The notes below the pieces were generated by a model that did not search any database, was not told where the DNA came from, and was given only the letters and a program-made list of their open reading frames with translations. Shown piece after piece: positions 6,260 to 9,903 of a stretch of 9,903 bases of DNA. The stretch spans positions 1 through 9,903 of the forward strand of contig CAJKHT010000091.1 in assembly GCA_905199755.1 (NCBI GenBank). The letters are read 5' to 3'. Position numbers and translations under genes: made by a program. The stretch's first letter is position 1. The number at the start of each line of letters is the position of its first letter. This DNA is from an uncultured Eubacteriales bacterium (GTDB lineage Bacteria; Bacillota; Clostridia; UBA1381).

Positions 6260-7504
6260 ATGGCAGATTTAGCAGCTTCAATAGCAAAAGCAGAACAGGT
6301 ATTAAAAGAGGTGTATGAGCCTGCATGGCAAAACCAGGTTTACACCGACCCGAGTGTATTTATGGCGAAAATGGGTCATGAAGCGCTCAAAGGCGAAAAA
6401 GTAAGAGCGGCGGCAGAAATAGGACTTAGCGGCGGCTTTGGTTTCTCTACGGAGGAGGGCGAAACTCCGGCAGCGGGACGCGTACCGTATCAGAAATTCG
6501 AGCTTGCTCCGGCGAGTATGTTTGTAAACGTAGTGGTATCGGATAAGGCGGTAAAACTCGGAACAGAAAGCGGCGCTATGTTCAATATCCTTGACAATGA
6601 AATTAAAGCCGCGTATACCACGGCGAAGTGGAATTTAGGACGCTCCCTTTTCGGTGACGGCACAGGTAAGCTTGCAACAGTTGTTTCAAAGTCGGGCAAG
6701 ACAATAGTTGTCGATGACCACAGACTTTTAAAGGAAGGTCTTATTATTGATTTCTATGCCGCAAGCGACGCAAAAGGCGCGACACCCAAAGCAACAGCGA
6801 GAATATCATATGTTGACCGCAAAAAGAACAGCGGCGGCACGGGCTACGATGTACTTCTTACGGAAGATGTGCCGTCAGCGGTTGCGGCAGCACAGATTAT
6901 AACGGTGCAGAAATCATTACATAATGAAATAACAGGTCTCGGAGCAATCTTTGACAGCTCTGTTACATCAATATACGGTGTTACAAAGGCAAACAATCCT
7001 ATTGTTAAGCCTACATCCCTTGACGCTAACCATGAGTTGTCGGACGATGTTCTCACACAGGCGTTGTCAAACGCAAGAGATTATCATAACAGCTCGATTG
7101 ACCTGTTGCTTATGGGTAACACGGCATATAAAACATATGTTGATTATCTGCGTACCAACAATTACAGAATCGAGGTTACCGACGGCACAATGCGCGGCGG
7201 TTTCAAAGGTCTTAAATTCTTATTCGGTAACAGAGAAGTTGAGATTTACAACGAACCGTTTGTTCCCGATGCTAAGATTTGGGGCGTGGAGACGAGCAAA
7301 TGGAAGTTTAAAGATGTTGGTTGGGAGTTTATGCAGCTTCGCGGCGGTGGTATATTTAACCTTATGGAAAAGGGTTCGATGTACCGTGCTACCCTCTCAA
7401 ACTACGGTAACCCGATTTGTTCAAACCCCGGCGGCTGCGTAGAGATTACAAACTGCGACCCGACAACCACCACAACAGGCGGCGACGCTTCTCAGGGCGG
7501 CTGA
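6260..7504 (+). CDS. Major capsid (coat) protein, probable HK97 fold with inserted domain
   Basis: A 414-residue protein taken as the shell subunit. It begins with a helical arm (about 1-40) without a cleavable delta domain. Core segments include SMFVNVVVSDKAVKL, NEIKAAYTTAKWNLGRSLFGDGTG and, later, SSIDLLLMGNTAYKTYVDYL, which fit the spine helix and axial domain of HK97-type coats. Residues about 136-216 look like an inserted beta-rich domain (TIVVDDHRLLKEGLIIDFY, TARISYVDR, YDVLLTEDVP) between the two core halves. After SNYGNPI the chain ends in an unusual tail with Cys387, Cys393 and Cys399, five Thr and a Gly-rich end. Translation ends with TGA followed in frame by TAA TAA. The ribosome site (AAGGAA, 6241-6246) is weaker and farther than in neighbouring genes, unexpected for the most abundant virion protein. 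Confidence 0.85.
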   Translation: MADLAASIAKAEQVLKEVYEPAWQNQVYTDPSVFMAKMGHEALKGEKVRAAAEIGLSGGFGFSTEEGETPAAGRVPYQKFELAPASMFVNVVVSDKAVKLGTESGAMFNILDNEIKAAYTTAKWNLGRSLFGDGTGKLATVVSKSGKTIVVDDHRLLKEGLIIDFYAASDAKGATPKATARISYVDRKKNSGGTGYDVLLTEDVPSAVAAAQIITVQKSLHNEITGLGAIFDSSVTSIYGVTKANNPIVKPTSLDANHELSDDVLTQALSNARDYHNSSIDLLLMGNTAYKTYVDYLRTNNYRIEVTDGTMRGGFKGLKFLFGNREVEIYNEPFVPDAKIWGVETSKWKFKDVGWEFMQLRGGGIFNLMEKGSMYRATLSNYGNPICSNPGGCVEITNCDPTTTTTGGDASQGG

Positions 7505-7521
7505 TAATAATTAAAAGCTGA

Positions 7522-7546
7522 CAGCGGAGGGGTTTTCCCTCTGCTG
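7522..7546 (+). other. Strong hairpin after the major capsid gene
   Basis: CAGCGGAGGG (7522-7531) pairs along its whole length with CCCTCTGCTG (7537-7546), a 10-bp stem with one G-U pair and a 5-nt GTTTT loop. It lies 17 nt after the coat stop in the longest gap of the structural operon (7505-7604). No T-run follows, so it is not a standard terminator. It may protect the 3' end of the capsid message or act as a processing or weak attenuation site between the abundant coat and the less needed connector genes. Confidence 0.55.
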
Positions 7547-7604
7547 CGGCACTTGCTGAACAAACATTATTAAAGCCGCGCATACGACGGAAAGGAGCAT
7601 AAAA

Positions 7605-7946
7605 ATGACGGTACTTGAAATATACGAAAAAGTAAACCTTAAAATCCCGTTGGAGCAAAGACGGTTCTTCGACTATTACAATGATACGGTTGAAGAATTA
7701 AATTCCTTATATTCCGATTTTGTGACGGAACACGGAACGACATTTTCCCCGATTGGAAGTATATACGACCCTTATACGGTATTGCCGAGATATGCTTCAG
7801 CAATAGTGGATAACATTTTGTACTTATCGGGTTACGACAAGGACGGGACATGCAAATCCGAGTTTCTGCGCAAATCCGAAAATGCGCATTTAAGCTATTG
7901 GAAAGAAAATGCAAAAAATAAGAGAATAAAAAGAATGAGGTGGTAA
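7605..7946 (+). CDS. Small head-completion/connector candidate
   Basis: A 113-residue protein starting at ATG 7605, 7 nt after AAAGGAG (7591-7597). It is mostly helical: an N-terminal helix (MTVLEIYEKV), then FFDYYNDTVEELNSLYSDFV, and a hydrophobic helix around ASAIVDNILYLSGY. It ends in a basic stretch, KNKRIKRMRW. I recognise no catalytic motif. Its size, helical make-up and place straight after the coat gene fit a head-tail connector of the gp6/gp15 kind, which binds under the portal ring. This is inferred from position; another minor virion or assembly role is possible. The next gene begins one base after its stop. Confidence 0.6.
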   Translation: MTVLEIYEKVNLKIPLEQRRFFDYYNDTVEELNSLYSDFVTEHGTTFSPIGSIYDPYTVLPRYASAIVDNILYLSGYDKDGTCKSEFLRKSENAHLSYWKENAKNKRIKRMRW

Positions 7947-7947
7947 T

Positions 7948-8574
7948 GTGTTTGACAGCGGCATATCGGCAAAGAATTTGATTGCGGAATTGAAAAATGA
8001 TATAGATGTGGCTACAGAGATACCGAACAGCACATATATCACCTTTTTAAATTCACTCGAACAAATGCTTTATGCCGATTTTATAAAAGAACAGGCCCAA
8101 ATGAAAATACCGAACGGCACAATAACCGAAATACCGTCCGAAATTACGCTTGATACTCTGCCCGTTGCGGACAATGAGGATAAAATAACCTTTGAGGATA
8201 TTTATTCGGTATATGTAAACCACAATCTGCAGCTTATTAAAACGAGTGCGGCAAACGGTCAGATTTTCGGTAATTCATATTACAAAAGCGGCGGCAAGCT
8301 GATATATAACGTAAAAAATCCGCTTAAAGAAATACGGATAATTTACACGGTCAAGCCTAAGCCGAAGACGGTAAACGCAAATGATGAAATACAAGAGGGC
8401 AATGTAAACGTACCTATTGAATTTATTGAGCTTGTAAAGGCTAAAATCCGATATGAAGCATACATGCTTGTAAACGAGTTCGGAATAGCCGCAAACTGGG
8501 TTAATGTATATAATTCACTATTGACGGCATTCGGCGAATGGTTAAGCGCACGTGCGCCGCAGTTCGGGCAGTGA
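7948..8574 (+). CDS. Head-tail adaptor candidate (P22 gp4/T7 gp11-like position)
   Basis: A 208-residue protein starting at GTG 7948, with GAGGTGG (7937-7943) just upstream inside the end of the previous gene. No ATG in this frame offers a better start. The N-terminal part is helical (LIAELKNDIDVATEIPNSTYITFLNSLEQMLYADFI). The middle is beta-rich (KLIYNVKNPLKEIRIIYTVKPKPKT). The C-terminal part is helical with VPIEFIELVKAKIRYEAYMLVNEFG and VNVYNSLLTAFGEWLSARAP. A beta segment followed by a Pro-led helix and a second helix ending the chain is the plan of adaptor/tail-tubular A type proteins that ring the bottom of the portal. Position before a stabilisation-like protein supports this. No search was possible, so the family is tentative. 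Confidence 0.6.
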   Translation: MFDSGISAKNLIAELKNDIDVATEIPNSTYITFLNSLEQMLYADFIKEQAQMKIPNGTITEIPSEITLDTLPVADNEDKITFEDIYSVYVNHNLQLIKTSAANGQIFGNSYYKSGGKLIYNVKNPLKEIRIIYTVKPKPKTVNANDEIQEGNVNVPIEFIELVKAKIRYEAYMLVNEFGIAANWVNVYNSLLTAFGEWLSARAPQFGQ

Positions 8575-8585
8575 GGAGGGGAGAT

Positions 8586-9903
8586 ATGGCAAAACAGGAA
8601 AAATTAAGCTTTATGCAGCTGCCGACTCCGAAGGGGCAAACGTCATATACCTCCGTAAAATATGACTGGAGCGGTCTTAACCGCAGACAGACAGTGGATA
8701 CGGGTATGTTATCCGAAGAATGTAATATTTCCACTCTTGAAGCGCCGTACATTATCCCGTCTCAAACAAGGGAGGATATTCTTAACGAATATTACACCGC
8801 CTACGACGATAACAGATACGAAAAACCCGTTGCTATGTTCGCTTTTGATGATTTTCTGATTGTAATTAAGAGCAAAAACGGAAAGTTAAAGCTTGAATAC
8901 ATAAAGCTTGATGAAAATGGGAAAATATCCTCGATTTACATAGGAAATATCAATTCGGATGTTACGGATAAGGTAATACGCAGCATGGTACAGTTTAATT
9001 TATACAGCAGTGTAAATGATGTTACGGACGGGCAGTATGTAAAAAAGCTGCTGCTTTTCCCTGATAAGAAATCCATGTTCTTCAATATTATTGAGGTGAG
9101 CGAAGCACCGACATATACAAGCGGCATGGAGTTAAACGCTATGTATTGCTATGTATCCGCTTCAAACAAAAAATATTATTATATCTGGAAAGATTACAAT
9201 GCTCTTTCGGATACGGAAAAAGACACAACGGCAATGAATAACGGCGGAAAGTTTGTACTAACGGGAAGTGCCGATGAATTTGAATTGGAGGATTTGGACG
9301 TTGATATAACCGACTATTACAATGACGGCTATACAAAAACAAACGATAAATATTACAGTTCAAAGGACAACAAGACGTATTATGAACGGTCGTACAATTC
9401 GAGCAGTAAAAAATACGAATATACGGAAAAAACAGACTTGCAGGACAAAAGCGATGTTTCGGGATATTACGAAAAGGAAACCTACAAGGACGGATATGTG
9501 AAATCGCAGGACACAAGCGTAAAATCAAATAAAACCTATTACGAGAAAAACGGCAACGAATTTGCAAAGGTTACACCCGAAAGCGCCGCAAATCCCTCAA
9601 AAACAGGTTTATACGAATACATTACCGACTATTATCCTCCCGACAATCTCGCAGACACAAGCTGCTATATGCACAATACATATGACAATAACATTTACCG
9701 CTATACTTCCGATGACGGACAGGGCGGACAAGGCTGGAGGGTATCGGTGTCACCCGCTTTCCCCGATTTGAAATATGCCGCTGTGCATTTATCGAGATTA
9801 TGCGGTGTTGATGATGAACGTGTGTATGTTTCGGGTTTTAACGATTATACAAACTGGAATTTATATAATTATTCCTCTAACTTTCCCCATTTTATAGGCT
9901 TTC
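8586..9903 (+). CDS. Tail stabilisation/closure-like protein with Tyr-rich repeat insert, 3' end outside window
   Basis: The frame opens at ATG 8586 (AGGAGG at 8574-8579) and continues without a stop to the window edge, giving 439 visible residues. The N-terminus WSGLNRRQTVDTGMLSEECNIST (28-50) followed by APYIIPSQTRE resembles the opening GLN...G...NIS...P...R pattern of a large gut-phage virion protein group. The later segment LSRLCGVDDERVYVSGFNDYTNWN (402-425) matches its characteristic RlwG...vyvSg..D..nWn signature. These proteins sit where P22 gp10 does and are thought to form beta-propeller-like plugs between adaptor and tail. Alternating short beta strands (for example VAMFAFDDFLIVIKS and KKLLLFPDKKSMFFNII) fit this. 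Residues about 239-345 interrupt the pattern with a Tyr-rich repeat region. Function is inferred from pattern and order. Confidence 0.65.
   Translation, partial: MAKQEKLSFMQLPTPKGQTSYTSVKYDWSGLNRRQTVDTGMLSEECNISTLEAPYIIPSQTREDILNEYYTAYDDNRYEKPVAMFAFDDFLIVIKSKNGKLKLEYIKLDENGKISSIYIGNINSDVTDKVIRSMVQFNLYSSVNDVTDGQYVKKLLLFPDKKSMFFNIIEVSEAPTYTSGMELNAMYCYVSASNKKYYYIWKDYNALSDTEKDTTAMNNGGKFVLTGSADEFELEDLDVDITDYYNDGYTKTNDKYYSSKDNKTYYERSYNSSSKKYEYTEKTDLQDKSDVSGYYEKETYKDGYVKSQDTSVKSNKTYYEKNGNEFAKVTPESAANPSKTGLYEYITDYYPPDNLADTSCYMHNTYDNNIYRYTSDDGQGGQGWRVSVSPAFPDLKYAAVHLSRLCGVDDERVYVSGFNDYTNWNLYNYSSNFPHFIGF
9363..9620 (+). repeat. Two degenerate KTYYE...YYE protein repeats within the stabilisation-like gene
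   Basis: Residues 260-297 and 309-345 of the protein starting at 8586 share one pattern: a KTYYE box (263-267 and 316-320), a polar stretch with YEY or EFAKV, then a closing G(Y/L)YE box (GYYE 293-296, GLYE 341-344). A third, partial copy may precede them (DKYYSSK, 254-260). The copies are related in protein but clearly diverged in DNA, so they are old. The wider region 239-345 has 18 Tyr in 107 residues and no Cys. Confidence 0.65.

Noticed and set aside
9139..9567. 142-codon - strand frame opposite the last gene
   Set aside because: Its Cys/His/Arg/Pro-rich product is the reverse reading of the Tyr/Asp/Lys-rich repeat region of the + strand gene starting at 8586, and it has no ribosome site.
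1..9903. CRISPR arrays, tRNA genes, insertion sequences, integrase or attachment sites, stop-codon reassignment
   Set aside because: I looked for them and saw none: no spaced repeats, no cloverleaf-like segment, no transposase or recombinase motifs. TAA, TAG and TGA all end real genes.

Overview
The window is part of the genome of a tailed phage or prophage, read entirely on the + strand. The host is most likely a Firmicute, probably a Clostridia-type gut bacterium. This rests on the strong AGGAGG-type ribosome binding sites before nearly every gene, the moderate GC content, the DUF1492/ArpU-like late regulator next to the terminase genes, and proteins whose style matches gut Clostridia phages. 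All three stop codons end real genes (for example TGA at 264-266, TAA at 679-681, TAG at 1364-1366), so the standard bacterial code applies.

Layout. Positions 1-266 hold the end of a DNA methyltransferase. Positions 283-681 encode a small sigma-region-4-like late regulator. Positions 682-853 form the only sizeable non-coding leader; it holds a promoter-like element with a perfect tandem 9-bp repeat, a hairpin and a rho-independent terminator. The late structural operon follows: small terminase (854-1366), large terminase (1350-2696), a small Cys-rich zinc-ribbon-like protein (2727-3041), a 65-residue membrane protein (3045-3242), portal (3246-5255), scaffold (5311-6237), major capsid protein (6260-7504), a small connector candidate (7605-7946), a head-tail adaptor candidate (7948-8574), and a large protein that runs off the right edge (8586-9903). 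That last protein resembles the beta-propeller-like tail stabilisation/closure proteins of P22-like phages.

How the genes work together. The regulator probably turns on the promoter just downstream of it. The terminase pair cuts and pumps DNA through the portal into a procapsid built from the major capsid protein on the scaffold. The connector, adaptor and stabilisation proteins then close the portal and join the tail. The order (TerS, TerL, long portal, scaffold, coat, adaptor, stabiliser) and the absence of a head protease suggest a P22-like short-tailed head module. The tail genes lie outside the window, so a different tail type cannot be excluded.

Most of the window is an ordinary phage morphogenesis module. 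The points most worth a second look are the promoter-plus-terminator leader in front of the late operon, the Tyr-rich repeat insert in the last protein, the scaffold motif shared by both of its ends, and the Cys-patterned tail of the capsid protein.
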